This document shows positions 16,274-27,414 of a DNA stretch of 39,012 bases, piece by piece. The translations under genes were made by a program, and so were the position numbers. Every line of letters begins with the position of its first letter. Within the stretch, counting starts at the first letter, position 1. The notes beneath the pieces are model-generated. The model saw only the letters and a program-made list of their open reading frames with translations, searched no databases and was not told the DNA's origin. This DNA is from an uncultured Faecalibacterium sp. (lineage in GTDB: Bacteria > Bacillota > Clostridia > Oscillospirales > Ruminococcaceae), in the NCBI GenBank assembly GCA_934518555.1, contig CAKSXW010000013.1:1-39012 (forward strand), given 5' to 3'.

Positions 16274-17209
16274 ATGAGTACGTTCAACGTCTCGCTGAAA
16301 ACGCTGACTGAACGGGTCAGCATGGAAGTGGTCTATGCTCCGGAACCCTTGGAGCGGATCAACGTGGAGATCGCCGAAGTCAACCGTCCGGGTCTGTTCC
16401 TGGCTGGCTACTACGACTATTTTGATAAGCTCCGCCTGCAGATCATGGGTCTGGCGGAAATGAACTTTCTGTCCGGGCTTTCGGCCGAAAAACGTTACGA
16501 GGCCCTGGAGCAGCTGTTCCGGCAGCAGCCCCCGGCGGTGATCGTGGGCCGCAGCGAGGAGCTGACCCCCTTCCCGGAGATGCTGGAACTAGCACAAAAA
16601 TACAGCGTGACCCTGCTGCGCTCCAACGAGACTACCTGTACCCTCATGGGCAGCCTGATCAGTGTGCTGAACCTGGAGTTGGCCCCCCGTATCACCCGGC
16701 ACGGTGTGTTGGTGGAGGTGTACGGCGAGGGCATCCTGATCCTGGGGGACAGCGGCATCGGCAAAAGCGAGCTGGCCATTGAGCTGGTCAAGCGAGGCCA
16801 CCGTCTGGTGGCAGACGACGCCGTGGAGCTGCGGAAGGTTTCTAACCGGCAGATCATGGGCACTGCCCCGGAAAACATCCGGCATTTCATCGAGCTGCGA
16901 GGCATTGGCATCGTCAACGTGGCCCGGGTGTACGGCGTGGGTGCCGTCAAACTCAGCGAAAGCCTGGACCTGGTGGTCCAGCTGGAGGCCTGGGACCCCA
17001 CCAAGAACTACCAGCGCACCGGCCTGGAAAGCGAATACTACGATATCCTGGGTGTCAGCATCCCCAGCACCAGTATCCCGGTGTCCCCGGGACGCAACCT
17101 GGCAGTGGTGCTGGAAACAGCCGCCATCAACAACCGCCAGAAAAAGATGGGCTACAATGCAGCCAAGGAGCTGCTGATCCGTCTGGGCCTCAACGATACG
17201 ATGGACTGA
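16274..17209 (+). CDS. hprK: HPr kinase/phosphorylase
   Basis: Bifunctional enzyme that phosphorylates or dephosphorylates the PTS protein HPr on its regulatory serine, the central signal of carbon catabolite control in Firmicutes. Length 311 residues is typical. The Walker A loop GDSGIGKSELAIEL lies near residues 157-170, followed by the RLVADDAVEL segment and the family signature ELRGIGIVNVARVYG near 213. AGGAGG precedes the ATG. It heads a long plus-strand operon (murB, rapZ, whiA, dnaE) downstream of a good promoter. The ptsH gene is not in the window. Confidence 0.98.
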   Translation: MSTFNVSLKTLTERVSMEVVYAPEPLERINVEIAEVNRPGLFLAGYYDYFDKLRLQIMGLAEMNFLSGLSAEKRYEALEQLFRQQPPAVIVGRSEELTPFPEMLELAQKYSVTLLRSNETTCTLMGSLISVLNLELAPRITRHGVLVEVYGEGILILGDSGIGKSELAIELVKRGHRLVADDAVELRKVSNRQIMGTAPENIRHFIELRGIGIVNVARVYGVGAVKLSESLDLVVQLEAWDPTKNYQRTGLESEYYDILGVSIPSTSIPVSPGRNLAVVLETAAINNRQKKMGYNAAKELLIRLGLNDTMD

Positions 17210-17240
17210 CCCTGACCCCATCAGTAAAAGGAGCAAGACC

Positions 17241-18137
17241 ATGGAAGAACTCAAACAGAAGCTGGCAGCGGCTGCCATCCCGTACCGGGAAAACGAGCCC
17301 CTGGCAGCCCACTGTACCTTTAAAATCGGCGGCCCGGCCCGGCTGTTCCTGCAGCCTGCCACCCAGGCACAGCTTTGCCAGGCGGTGGAGCTGTGCTGCC
17401 AGGCCGGGGTCCGGTATTACCTGCTGGGCAACGGCAGCAATATCCTGTTTGCCGACGAAGGCTATGATGGGGCGGTCATCGACATGACGGCTCTGTCCGG
17501 CGGTGTCCAGGTAGAGGGCACCACCCTCCGGGTCGGTGCCGGGGTGCGGCTGTCAGCAGTGTGCAAGGCAGCCCTGGACGCCGGCCTTACGGGCCTGGAG
17601 TTTGCTTACGGTATCCCCGGTACCGTAGGCGGTGCGGTGTACATGAACGCCGGAGCCTATGGCGGTGAGATGAAGGACGTGCTGACCCGGGTGACCTACC
17701 GCACCCCGGAGGGCCAGGTGGTGGAGGCGGAGGCCTCGGACCTGGACCTGGCTTACCGCCACAGTGCCTTTGAGGAAAACGGCGGCTGCATCCTCTCCGC
17801 AGAGCTCCAACTGGAGCAGGGAGACCCGGCAGCCATCCGCAGCCGGATGGAGCAGCTGATGGGCCAGCGTCTGGACAAACAGCCCCTGGATAAGCCCAGT
17901 GCCGGCAGCACCTTTAAGCGTCCGGTGGGAGCTTTTGCCGCCGCCCTCATTGACCAGTGCGGTCTGCGAGGCTACCGCCACGGCGGTGCCGCTGTCAGCG
18001 ACAAGCACTGCGGCTTTGTGGTAAACCTGGGGGGTGCCACCTGCGCCGATGTGCTGGCTTTGTGTGAAGAAGTGCGGCAGATCGTCAAAGAAAAGACTGG
18101 CTATGACCTGGAAAAAGAGATCCGGGTCGTAAAGTAA
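17241..18137 (+). CDS. murB: UDP-N-acetylenolpyruvoylglucosamine reductase
   Basis: FAD enzyme that reduces UDP-GlcNAc-enolpyruvate to UDP-MurNAc, the second committed step of peptidoglycan precursor synthesis in the cytosol. The 298-residue protein is the shorter type II form common in Firmicutes. Visible motifs: TFKIGGPARL near residue 30, the FAD-binding LLGNGSNILFADEGYDG near 60, GIPGTVGGAVYMNAGAYGGE near 128, and PSAGSTFKRP near 220, which holds the catalytic serine that protonates the intermediate. AAAGGAG precedes the ATG. It lies 31 bp after hprK and 31 bp before rapZ, in the operon order usual in Clostridia. Confidence 0.98.
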   Translation: MEELKQKLAAAAIPYRENEPLAAHCTFKIGGPARLFLQPATQAQLCQAVELCCQAGVRYYLLGNGSNILFADEGYDGAVIDMTALSGGVQVEGTTLRVGAGVRLSAVCKAALDAGLTGLEFAYGIPGTVGGAVYMNAGAYGGEMKDVLTRVTYRTPEGQVVEAEASDLDLAYRHSAFEENGGCILSAELQLEQGDPAAIRSRMEQLMGQRLDKQPLDKPSAGSTFKRPVGAFAAALIDQCGLRGYRHGGAAVSDKHCGFVVNLGGATCADVLALCEEVRQIVKEKTGYDLEKEIRVVK

Positions 18138-18168
18138 AACAGTTTCCGAAAAGGAGCGGGATCAGACC

Positions 18169-19032
18169 ATGGAATTGTTGATCGTCAGTGGGCTTTCCGG
18201 CGCAGGAAAGTCTGTGGCCATGAATGCGCTGGAGGATATCGGCTTTTTCTGCATTGATAATGTCCCTGCAGGGCTGCTGCCCAGCATCACGGCGTTTTCC
18301 AAAGCAGGCGATAACCAGCTGGAACGAGTGGCCCTGTCCATGGATGTGCGAGGCTGCCGCACCCGGGAGGAGATCCAGCAGGCATTGCAGCAGCTGGACG
18401 ACCAAAAGACCCCCTATAAGATCCTGTTTTTGGATGCGCCGGACGATGTACTGATGCGCCGCTACAGCGAGACACGCCGCCGCCACCCCATCAGCATCAC
18501 CGAGGGCCTTTCCACCCGGGAGGCCTTTTTAAAGGAGCGTCAGATCCTGGAGCCTTTACGGGAGCGTGCAGATTACACCATCAACACCGCTCTGCTGTCC
18601 ACCGCCCAGAACAAAGAACGGGTCTGCGACCTGTTTTTAAGGGAGGGTGGGGCCAGAAGTGCTATGCGCCTGACCATTATGTCCTTTGGGTTCAAGTTCG
18701 GCCTGCCTCAGGAGGCAGATCTGGTGCTGGATGTGCGCTGTCTGCCCAATCCATTTTATGTGCCGGAGCTCAAACATAAGACCGGCCTGGACCAGGAAGT
18801 GGCGGATTTTGTCATGAGCCACCCGGAAGCCCAGGAGCTGCTGGACCGATACGAAAAGTTCTTGCAGGTGGCACTGCCCCTCTATGTCAAGGAGGGCAAA
18901 AGCCAGCTGACCATTGCAGTGGGCTGCACCGGCGGCAAGCATCGGTCTATTACCTTTGCACGAAAAATTGCGGAATATTGCCAGCAGCTGGGGTATGAGC
19001 CGGGAGTACAGCACCGGGATTCCGCTCGCTGA
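18169..19032 (+). CDS. rapZ: RNase adapter / nucleotide-binding protein RapZ (YvcJ)
   Basis: P-loop protein of 287 residues. In E. coli RapZ controls GlcN6P synthase through RNase E and small RNAs; in Bacillus the homologue YvcJ has GTPase activity and a less defined role. Walker A is GLSGAGKS at residues 8-15 and the C-terminal domain has the conserved GCTGGKHRSITFARKIAEYC signature near 248-267. AAAGGAG lies upstream, at a somewhat long distance from the ATG. It is followed 18 bp later by whiA. The yvcK gene that normally separates rapZ from whiA is absent here. Confidence 0.96.
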   Translation: MELLIVSGLSGAGKSVAMNALEDIGFFCIDNVPAGLLPSITAFSKAGDNQLERVALSMDVRGCRTREEIQQALQQLDDQKTPYKILFLDAPDDVLMRRYSETRRRHPISITEGLSTREAFLKERQILEPLRERADYTINTALLSTAQNKERVCDLFLREGGARSAMRLTIMSFGFKFGLPQEADLVLDVRCLPNPFYVPELKHKTGLDQEVADFVMSHPEAQELLDRYEKFLQVALPLYVKEGKSQLTIAVGCTGGKHRSITFARKIAEYCQQLGYEPGVQHRDSAR

Positions 19033-19050
19033 CAGAATTGAGGGAACACT

Positions 19051-19980
19051 ATGAGCTTTGCATCCCGTGCACGGGAGGAAATGGCACAATGCAGTTTGCA
19101 AAAGGATTGCTGCGTGCGTGCGGCAGCCTACGGTTTTGCCTGTTTTGCCAAATATTTTGACGCCCGGGGCCTGGTGCTGCAGACCGAGCAGCCCCACACC
19201 GTGGAGTATGCCCGGCAGCTGTTTGCCCGGTGCGGCGTCCAGGGAGAGGTGCTGCAGACCCAGCGTTCCAGCGGCATTTTATACGAGTTCAACATCCGGG
19301 CACCGGAGCAGGTGGCCCGGATGCACGAACTTTTTGGTACCACTGGCAGCGAGACCAGCCTCCAGATCGACCCGGGGCTGATCCGCTGCCAGACCTGCGT
19401 CAGTGCCTACATTGGCGCAGCTTTTTTGTGCAGCGGCACCGTCACCGACCCCCAGAAGGAGTATAACCTGGAGTTTCTCACGGCCCGCACCAACCTGGCC
19501 CGGGACTTTGAGGCCCTGCTGGCAGAGCATGAGTTTGCCCCTCACCGCACTCGCCGCAACGGCGTAAACCTGATCTATGTCAAGACCAGTGCCAACGTGG
19601 AGCGGCTGCTGAGCTTTTTGGGGGCCACTCATGCGGCAGAGGAGATCCGCACCCAAAAGGCCTTTAAGCAGGTGCGGAACCAGACCAATCGGCAGACCAA
19701 CTGCGACACCGCCAACCTGGGCAAGACCGCCCGGGCCAACGCCCAGACCCTCAAAGCCATCCGGTACCTGAAGGAGCAGCAGGCTCTGGAAACGCTGCCG
19801 GAGGTGCTGCAGCAGGCAGCGGCTATGCGGCTGGCCTACCCGGACCTTTCCTTAACGGCCCTTTGCGGCTGCTTTGACCCGGCGGTAAGCAAATCCGGGC
19901 TTTCCCATCGGATGAAAAAGCTGGAGGCACTGGCAGATGCCCTGCGCCACCGGCAGGAAGAACAGGAGGCAGGAGCTTGA
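19051..19980 (+). CDS. whiA: DNA-binding protein WhiA
   Basis: WhiA combines a LAGLIDADG homing-endonuclease-like N-terminal domain (about 15-200) with a C-terminal helix-turn-helix. It is a sporulation regulator in Streptomyces and affects cell division and chromosome segregation in Bacillus. The 309-residue length is typical. Readable parts include CVRAAAYGFACFAKYFD near residue 13, QTCVSAYIGAAFLCSGTVTDP near 115 and the C-terminal GCFDPAVSKSGLSHRMKKLE helix-turn-helix. The catalytic LAGLIDADG acidic motif is not evident, as in other WhiA proteins. Its stop overlaps the dnaE start by 4 bp. Confidence 0.96.
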   Translation: MSFASRAREEMAQCSLQKDCCVRAAAYGFACFAKYFDARGLVLQTEQPHTVEYARQLFARCGVQGEVLQTQRSSGILYEFNIRAPEQVARMHELFGTTGSETSLQIDPGLIRCQTCVSAYIGAAFLCSGTVTDPQKEYNLEFLTARTNLARDFEALLAEHEFAPHRTRRNGVNLIYVKTSANVERLLSFLGATHAAEEIRTQKAFKQVRNQTNRQTNCDTANLGKTARANAQTLKAIRYLKEQQALETLPEVLQQAAAMRLAYPDLSLTALCGCFDPAVSKSGLSHRMKKLEALADALRHRQEEQEAGA

Positions 19981-22900
19981 ACCAGATCCAGGAGACCCGG
20001 CAGGACCGGGATTTTGTGCACCTGCACATCCATACGGAATACAGTCTGCTGGACGGTGCCTGCCGCATCGACCAGCTGATGGATCGGGTCAAGGAGTGCG
20101 GCCAAACCGCCATTGCCTGCACCGACCACGGCGTAATGTACGGCTGTGTGCAGTTTTACAAGGCTGCCAAAAAGGCCGGCATCAAGCCCATTATTGGCTG
20201 CGAGGTCTATGTGGCCACTCGCACCCGGTTTGATAAGGTCAACAAGATCGACGGCAACAACCACCTGATCCTGTTGTGCAAAAACGAAACTGGCTACCAG
20301 AATCTGATTAAAATGGTGTCGGCTGGTTTTGTGGAGGGCTTTTATTCCAAGCCCCGGATAGACAAGGAGCTGTTGGAACGATACCACGAAGGGCTGATCT
20401 GCCTTTCGGCCTGTCTGGCAGGCGAGATCCCCCAGGCCATCCTGGCAGGGGACTACGACCGGGCTAAGGAGGCCGCCCTGTGGTACCAGGACCTGTTCGG
20501 AGCAGGGAACTACTACATCGAGCTCCAGGACCACGGCCTGGAGGAGGACTCCACCGTGCTGCCCCAGCTCATCAAACTGGCCCGGGAAACAGGCATCCCC
20601 ATGGCAGCCACCAACGACGCCCATTACCTGCGCCGGGAGGATGCCAAGATGCAGAGCATCCTGCTGTGCATCCAGACCGGCAAAACCATCCAGGACGCCG
20701 ATAAAATGGAGTTCCAGACCGAGGAATTCTACGTTAAGACCACGGACGAGATGTACGAGCTGTTCTCCATGGTACCGGAGGCCTGCCAGAATACGGCCAA
20801 GATCGCCCAGCAGTGCAACTTTGATTTTGAGTTCGGCCACACCAAGATCCCTTATTACAAAGCTCCTGATGGCATGGACAACCAGGCCTTTTTTGAAAAG
20901 CTCTGCTGGGAGGGACTGGAACGCCGCTACGGCCCCCAGGTGCCCCAGACAAACAAGGACCGTCTGGCCTACGAGATCGGGGTGGTCAAGACTATGGGGT
21001 ATACCAACTACTACCTTATCGTCTGGGACTACATCAACTATGCCAAAAGTCAGGGCATTCCGGTGGGGCCGGGCCGTGGCTCCGGTGCGGGCAGCATTGC
21101 CGCCTACAGCGTAGGCATTACCGACATCGACCCCATCCGCTACAACCTGATCTTTGAGCGATTCCTGAACCCGGAACGGGTCAGTATGCCCGACTTTGAC
21201 GTGGACTTTTGCTACGAACGTCGGCAGGAGGTCATTGATTACGTCAACCGCAAATACGGTGCCGACCATGTGGCCCAGATCGTTACCTTTGGCACCATGG
21301 CGGCTCGCAACGCCATCCGGGACGTGGGCCGGGTCATGGGCATCCCCTATCAGCAGGTGGACACGGTGGCCAAACTGGTGCCCATGGAGCTGAAAATGAC
21401 CCTGAAACGGGCATTGGAGGTATCCACCGAACTGAAAAAGCTCTACGACACGGACCCCCAGATCACAGAACTTATCGACACCGCCCTGAAGGTGGAGGGA
21501 ATGCCCCGGCACGCTTCCACCCATGCGGCAGGCGTGGTGATCACCCCGGAGCCTACGGACTATTACCTGCCCCTGGCCACCAACGACGGCCTGCCGGTGA
21601 CCCAGTTCAACATGACCGAGATCGAGGAGCTGGGCCTGCTGAAGATGGACTTTCTGGGTCTGCGGACCCTGACAGTGATCCGGGACGCTGAAATGGCGGT
21701 ACAGAAACATCACCCGGAATTCTCCATCCAGAACCTGGACTACGATGACCCGGATACCTACAAGATGCTGGGGCAGGGCGACACCGAGGGCGTGTTCCAG
21801 CTGGAATCCTCCGGCATGAAGCAGGTCCTGGTGGGCCTGCAGCCGCAGAACCTGGAAGATGTCATCGCTCTGATCAGTCTGTACCGCCCGGGCCCCATGG
21901 ACTCCATCCCCACCTACCTCCGCAACCGTCACGAGCCGGATAAGATCAGCTACAAGACCCCCCAGCTGGCCCACATCCTGGATGTGACCAACGGCTGTAT
22001 CGTGTACCAGGAGCAGGTGATGCAGATCTTCCGGGAGCTGGCAGGCTTCTCCTTTGGTCAGGCAGACAACGTCCGTCGGGCTATGAGCAAAAAGAAGCAC
22101 GCCGTCATGGAGGCAGAACGAGAGCATTTTGTGCATGGCTGCACCGAGCCGGGCCACGAGTGCCCGGGGTGTGTGGCCAATGGCATCCCAGAAAAGGTCG
22201 CCAATGAGATCTACGACGAGATGTCCAGCTTTGCCTCCTACGCCTTCAACAAGAGCCATGCGGCCTGCTACGCCTATGTGGCATTCCAGACGGCCTATCT
22301 TAAATGCCACTACCCCAGCCAGTTTATGGCGGCCCTGCTGACCAGTGTGCTGGACAACACGGATAAAGTCATCGAATATTCCGGCGAGTGTGCCCGTCTG
22401 GGCATCAAGGTGCTGCCCCCGGATGTGAATGTGTCCGGCGGCGGCTTTACGGCAGACGAAAAGGGCCAGATCCGGTTTGGCCTCAACGCCATCAAAAACG
22501 TGGGCCGGAACCTCATCGAGCACGTGGTGGAGGAGCGGAAGAATGCCCCCTACACCAGTCTGTATGATTTTTGCAAGCGGATGCGTGGCAACGAGCTGAA
22601 CCGCCGGGCAGTGGAATGCCTGATCAAGGCCGGAGCCTTTGACCATCTGGGCAACAATCGTCATAGCCACGTGGAAGCGGTGGAGGGCATCCTCAAGAGC
22701 ATTGAGACCGACTCTCGCCGCAACCTGGATGGACAGCTGGACCTGTTCTCGGTCATGAGCGGCGCAGCAGGGGACACTGCCCCGGCGGACAGCTATGAGG
22801 TCCGGCAGCTGGCAGAGTACAGCCACGCCGAGCTGCTCCAGCAGGAAAAAGAGGTCAGCGGCCTGTACCTTTCCGGCCATCCTCTGGACGCCTACCGAGA

Positions 22901-23492
22901 GCAGACAGCTCGCATCGGTTCCCATCCCATCAAAGCCCTTACAGGGGAGGACGCCCAAGTCCAGGACGGCCAGCGGGTCCGGGTGGTGTGCACCGTGGTC
23001 AAAAACCGGATGATGACCACCAAATCCAACAGCATGATGGCCTTTACCAGCGTGGAGGACCTGACAGGCACTATGGAGGTCATTGTGTTCCCCAAGGTGC
23101 TGGAGCATTTCCGGGATGCCATCCAGGAAAATGCGGTGGTGGTGGTAGACGGCCGCCTTTCGGTTCGGGAAGATGAGCCCTCTAAGCTGCTGGCAGACAG
23201 CATCGTAGCCATTGACAACTATGACCCGTCTCGCCCCCAGAACGGTCAGCCGGACCCGGTCAAAAAAGCCCCCAAACGGCTGTATATCCGGCTGCCCTCC
23301 CGCAGCTGCCCCCAGTATGCAAAGGTGATCAACCTGCTGGAGATCTTTGATGGCAATATGCCGGTGATCCTGTACCTGGAGGACACCCGGCAAAAGCTGG
23401 CAGCTCCCCGGCATCTGTACACTTCTGGCCATCCGCTGTTCTTCCAGGAGCTACAACGGTTGGTGGGCGCAGACAACATTGCAACAAAATAA
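19977..23492 (+). CDS. dnaE: DNA polymerase III subunit alpha, DnaE type
   Basis: Replicative polymerase catalytic subunit of the DnaE class, without the proofreading exonuclease insert of PolC. The 1171-residue protein has an N-terminal PHP domain with apparently intact metal ligands (HLHIHTEYS near 15, CTDHG, TNDAHY), the polymerase active site PDFDVDF near 404, the GPGRGSGAGS loop, helix-hairpin-helix region and an OB-fold near 1000-1080. The start is TTG 19977, overlapping the whiA stop as TTGA; AGGAGG at 19964-19969 lies seven bases before it and no ATG is nearby. Translation is therefore probably coupled to whiA. In Firmicutes PolC usually also exists elsewhere; it is not in this window. 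Confidence 0.97.
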   Translation: MNQIQETRQDRDFVHLHIHTEYSLLDGACRIDQLMDRVKECGQTAIACTDHGVMYGCVQFYKAAKKAGIKPIIGCEVYVATRTRFDKVNKIDGNNHLILLCKNETGYQNLIKMVSAGFVEGFYSKPRIDKELLERYHEGLICLSACLAGEIPQAILAGDYDRAKEAALWYQDLFGAGNYYIELQDHGLEEDSTVLPQLIKLARETGIPMAATNDAHYLRREDAKMQSILLCIQTGKTIQDADKMEFQTEEFYVKTTDEMYELFSMVPEACQNTAKIAQQCNFDFEFGHTKIPYYKAPDGMDNQAFFEKLCWEGLERRYGPQVPQTNKDRLAYEIGVVKTMGYTNYYLIVWDYINYAKSQGIPVGPGRGSGAGSIAAYSVGITDIDPIRYNLIFERFLNPERVSMPDFDVDFCYERRQEVIDYVNRKYGADHVAQIVTFGTMAARNAIRDVGRVMGIPYQQVDTVAKLVPMELKMTLKRALEVSTELKKLYDTDPQITELIDTALKVEGMPRHASTHAAGVVITPEPTDYYLPLATNDGLPVTQFNMTEIEELGLLKMDFLGLRTLTVIRDAEMAVQKHHPEFSIQNLDYDDPDTYKMLGQGDTEGVFQLESSGMKQVLVGLQPQNLEDVIALISLYRPGPMDSIPTYLRNRHEPDKISYKTPQLAHILDVTNGCIVYQEQVMQIFRELAGFSFGQADNVRRAMSKKKHAVMEAEREHFVHGCTEPGHECPGCVANGIPEKVANEIYDEMSSFASYAFNKSHAACYAYVAFQTAYLKCHYPSQFMAALLTSVLDNTDKVIEYSGECARLGIKVLPPDVNVSGGGFTADEKGQIRFGLNAIKNVGRNLIEHVVEERKNAPYTSLYDFCKRMRGNELNRRAVECLIKAGAFDHLGNNRHSHVEAVEGILKSIETDSRRNLDGQLDLFSVMSGAAGDTAPADSYEVRQLAEYSHAELLQQEKEVSGLYLSGHPLDAYREQTARIGSHPIKALTGEDAQVQDGQRVRVVCTVVKNRMMTTKSNSMMAFTSVEDLTGTMEVIVFPKVLEHFRDAIQENAVVVVDGRLSVREDEPSKLLADSIVAIDNYDPSRPQNGQPDPVKKAPKRLYIRLPSRSCPQYAKVINLLEIFDGNMPVILYLEDTRQKLAAPRHLYTSGHPLFFQELQRLVGADNIATK

Positions 23493-23525
23493 CATCCTTG
23501 TGCACGAATCAGCACTGATTGAATG

Positions 23526-23554
23526 TTTCCAAACGGCAGACTTTGTGATATAAT
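23526..23554 (+). promoter_or_regulatory. Extended -10 promoter of pfkA
   Basis: TTTCCA (23526-23531) at 17 bp from TATAAT (23549-23554), preceded by TG to form the extended -10 TGATATAAT. A leader of about 113 nt follows; it contains a CCGCCG/CGGCGG hairpin but no recognised riboswitch. Confidence 0.65.
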
Positions 23555-23673
23555 GGAGCAAGGCAAGCCTTGATCATTCTTTAGGCTAAATGCAAAGCAC
23601 CGGGTCCGCCGTAAAAGAAGAAGGGCGGCGGCTCGAGGGTGAATGAAGAAACAAATTGGAGGGAATCTCTCGT

Positions 23674-24648
23674 ATGGAAAAGCAAATCAAAACCATTGGC
23701 GTGTTGACGAGCGGCGGCGATGCCCCTGGCATGAACGCCGCTGTGCGTGCGGTGGTCCGTACTGGCTTGCACAAGGGCTACCGCATGATCGGCATTCAGC
23801 GTGGCTACAACGGCCTGCTGAACGGCGAGTGCTTTGAAATGAACCTGCGTAGTGTCTCGAATATCATCTCTTCCGGCGGCACCATCCTGTATACGGCTCG
23901 CTGCCTGGAGTTCAAGACCAAGGAAGGCCAGGACAAGGGCGCAGCCAAGTGCCGTGAGCTGGGCATTGACGCCCTGGTGGTCATTGGCGGCGACGGCTCC
24001 TACCGTGGTGCCCGTGCCCTTGCACACCGTGGCATCCCCATGATCGGTCTGCCCGGCACCATTGATAACGACATCGCCTGCACCGAGTACACCATCGGCT
24101 ATGATACGGCCATGAACACTGCCCTGGAGATGATCGACAAGCTGCGGGATACCACCCAGAGCCACGACCGCTGCAGTGTGGTGGAGGTCATGGGCCGCAA
24201 CGCCGGTTACATCGCCCTGAACGTTGCCATTGCCTCCGGCGCAATGGCTGTGCTGCTGCCTGAGAAGGAATTTGATATGCAGCACGATATCCTGGATAAG
24301 ATTGCGGAGACCCAGAAGACCGGCAAGCGTCACTTCATCATCATCGTTGCCGAGGGCGTGGGCCATGCTCAGGAGATCGCCAACGAGATCCAGGCCCGTA
24401 CCGGCATTGATTCTCGTGCTACCATTCTGGGCCATGTGCAGCGCGGCGGCTCTCCCACGGTGCGTGACCGTGTGAACGCTTCTGCTATGGGATACCAGGC
24501 TGTCTGCCTGCTGGAGCAGGGCAAGTACAACCGCATCGTGGGCATGGAAGGCGAGAAACTGGTGGACTACCCGGTGGATGAGGCTCTGGAAATGACCAAG
24601 AAGCTGGACCCCGTCCTGGTGGACGTGTGCAATACCATTGGCATCTGA
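23674..24648 (+). CDS. pfkA: 6-phosphofructokinase, ATP-dependent
   Basis: Glycolytic enzyme that phosphorylates fructose 6-phosphate. The 324-residue protein begins with the ATP-site motif GVLTSGGDAPGMNAAVRAVV, has GGDGSYRGA near residue 105 and GLPGTIDNDI near 125; glycines at these two places mark the ATP-using rather than the pyrophosphate-using form. The substrate-binding MGRNAGYIAL motif follows near 170. ATG 23674 is chosen because GGAGGG (23658-23663) lies ten bases upstream; an earlier in-frame TTG overlaps that ribosome binding site. It has its own promoter and terminator although it follows dnaE, as in many Firmicutes. Highly biased codons suggest strong expression. Confidence 0.97.
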   Translation: MEKQIKTIGVLTSGGDAPGMNAAVRAVVRTGLHKGYRMIGIQRGYNGLLNGECFEMNLRSVSNIISSGGTILYTARCLEFKTKEGQDKGAAKCRELGIDALVVIGGDGSYRGARALAHRGIPMIGLPGTIDNDIACTEYTIGYDTAMNTALEMIDKLRDTTQSHDRCSVVEVMGRNAGYIALNVAIASGAMAVLLPEKEFDMQHDILDKIAETQKTGKRHFIIIVAEGVGHAQEIANEIQARTGIDSRATILGHVQRGGSPTVRDRVNASAMGYQAVCLLEQGKYNRIVGMEGEKLVDYPVDEALEMTKKLDPVLVDVCNTIGI

Positions 24649-24684
24649 TCCGGGCTTTACGGTTCGAATTCTAGTATCAAAAGG

Positions 24685-24720
24685 AAGGACAGGCTGACAT
24701 CGTTCAGTCTGTCCTTTTTA
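24685..24720 (+). terminator. Rho-independent terminator after pfkA
   Basis: AAGGACAGGCTGA (24685-24697) pairs with TCAGTCTGTCCTT (24704-24716), one G-U apart from perfect, with a 6-nt loop and a T run. Confidence 0.93.
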
Positions 24721-24771
24721 TTATCTGTTGCGGCGCAGAAAAAACAGATTCCATTATGGGAGGTGAAAACA

Positions 24772-24969
24772 ATGCATGAGCTTTTAGCAAAGTCGGACCG
24801 ACAGCTGGGCATCTGCCTGCGGCTGCTGTATAACGAGGGCCTGCGTGGACCGCTGCAGCTCCACTCTGCCATCAACAGCAAGGGCAAGATGGAGTTTCGT
24901 GTGTCGGTGCCGGTGGAGGACGCCGAGTTCCAGCGTCTAGAAAAGAGCTTTCAAACAATGATCCGGTAA
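24772..24969 (+). CDS. Small hypothetical protein, 65 residues
   Basis: I do not recognise this protein. It is 65 residues, mixed alpha/beta in character, mildly basic, without a signal peptide, membrane helix or cysteine pair; it ends with an amphipathic segment (EDAEFQRLEKSFQTMIR). The case for a real gene is GGAGG (24759-24763) eight bases before ATG, GC-rich codon use like its neighbours, and a dedicated terminator after it. An in-frame GTG at 24763 overlaps the ribosome binding site and is unlikely. No good promoter is seen between the pfkA terminator and the start, so it may depend on read-through. Confidence 0.7.
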   Translation: MHELLAKSDRQLGICLRLLYNEGLRGPLQLHSAINSKGKMEFRVSVPVEDAEFQRLEKSFQTMIR

Positions 24970-25030
24970 CCGAAGCGCAGCACAAAAAGGGCGCAGTACC
25001 CCATGCATAAGGGGACATAGGACGTCCAAG

Positions 25031-25063
25031 AGAGTCTGCTGGAATCAGCAGGCTCTTTTTTGT
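25031..25063 (+). terminator. Rho-independent terminator after the orphan gene
   Basis: AGAGTCTGCTG (25031-25041) pairs with CAGCAGGCTCT (25046-25056) around a short loop, with one G-U pair, and is followed by six or more T. Confidence 0.88.
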
Positions 25064-25319
25064 TTGAAAAAACGACCCGAACATTTCAAACAGGAATTAC
25101 TATGCGAAAGAAAATTTCAGATTTAAAAAGCAACGATGGCAAGTTAAAATAATCGTTCTGTAAACGGAGAGTATCTTCTTACGGTGATTCAAAATCAACT
25201 ACAGTGGCTGAAATCTCTTGGACTTTCAGAAGAAAATATACGCTTCGTATTTTACGGAAGGCCGAACTTTTTTGCTTGTTGATGCGCCGACACCCTACCC
25301 TGACGGCAGCGGCTTCTCT

Positions 25320-25348
25320 TTGCACCGATGGGGGTGTTGTGGTATACT
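25320..25348 (+). promoter_or_regulatory. Sigma-A-type promoter of ligA
   Basis: TTGCAC (25320-25325), a 17-bp spacer and TATACT (25343-25348). The start near 25355 gives a leader of about 50 nt before the chosen ligA start. Confidence 0.72.
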
Positions 25349-25350
25349 AA

Positions 25351-27393
<2,043 letters not shown>

Positions 27394-27414
27394 GGGCAAT
27401 CTGCCCACCCTCTG

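Noticed and set aside
19836..23432. A frame of about 1200 codons open on the strand opposite dnaE
   Set aside because: It exactly shadows dnaE. High GC and strong codon bias keep the antisense frame free of stops; the product is a low-complexity His/Gln/Gly-rich sequence without motifs, and dnaE is unmistakable.
24721..24771. A promoter for the 65-residue gene (TTGCGG-N18-CATTAT)
   Set aside because: The match is poor and the predicted start would fall after the ribosome binding site.
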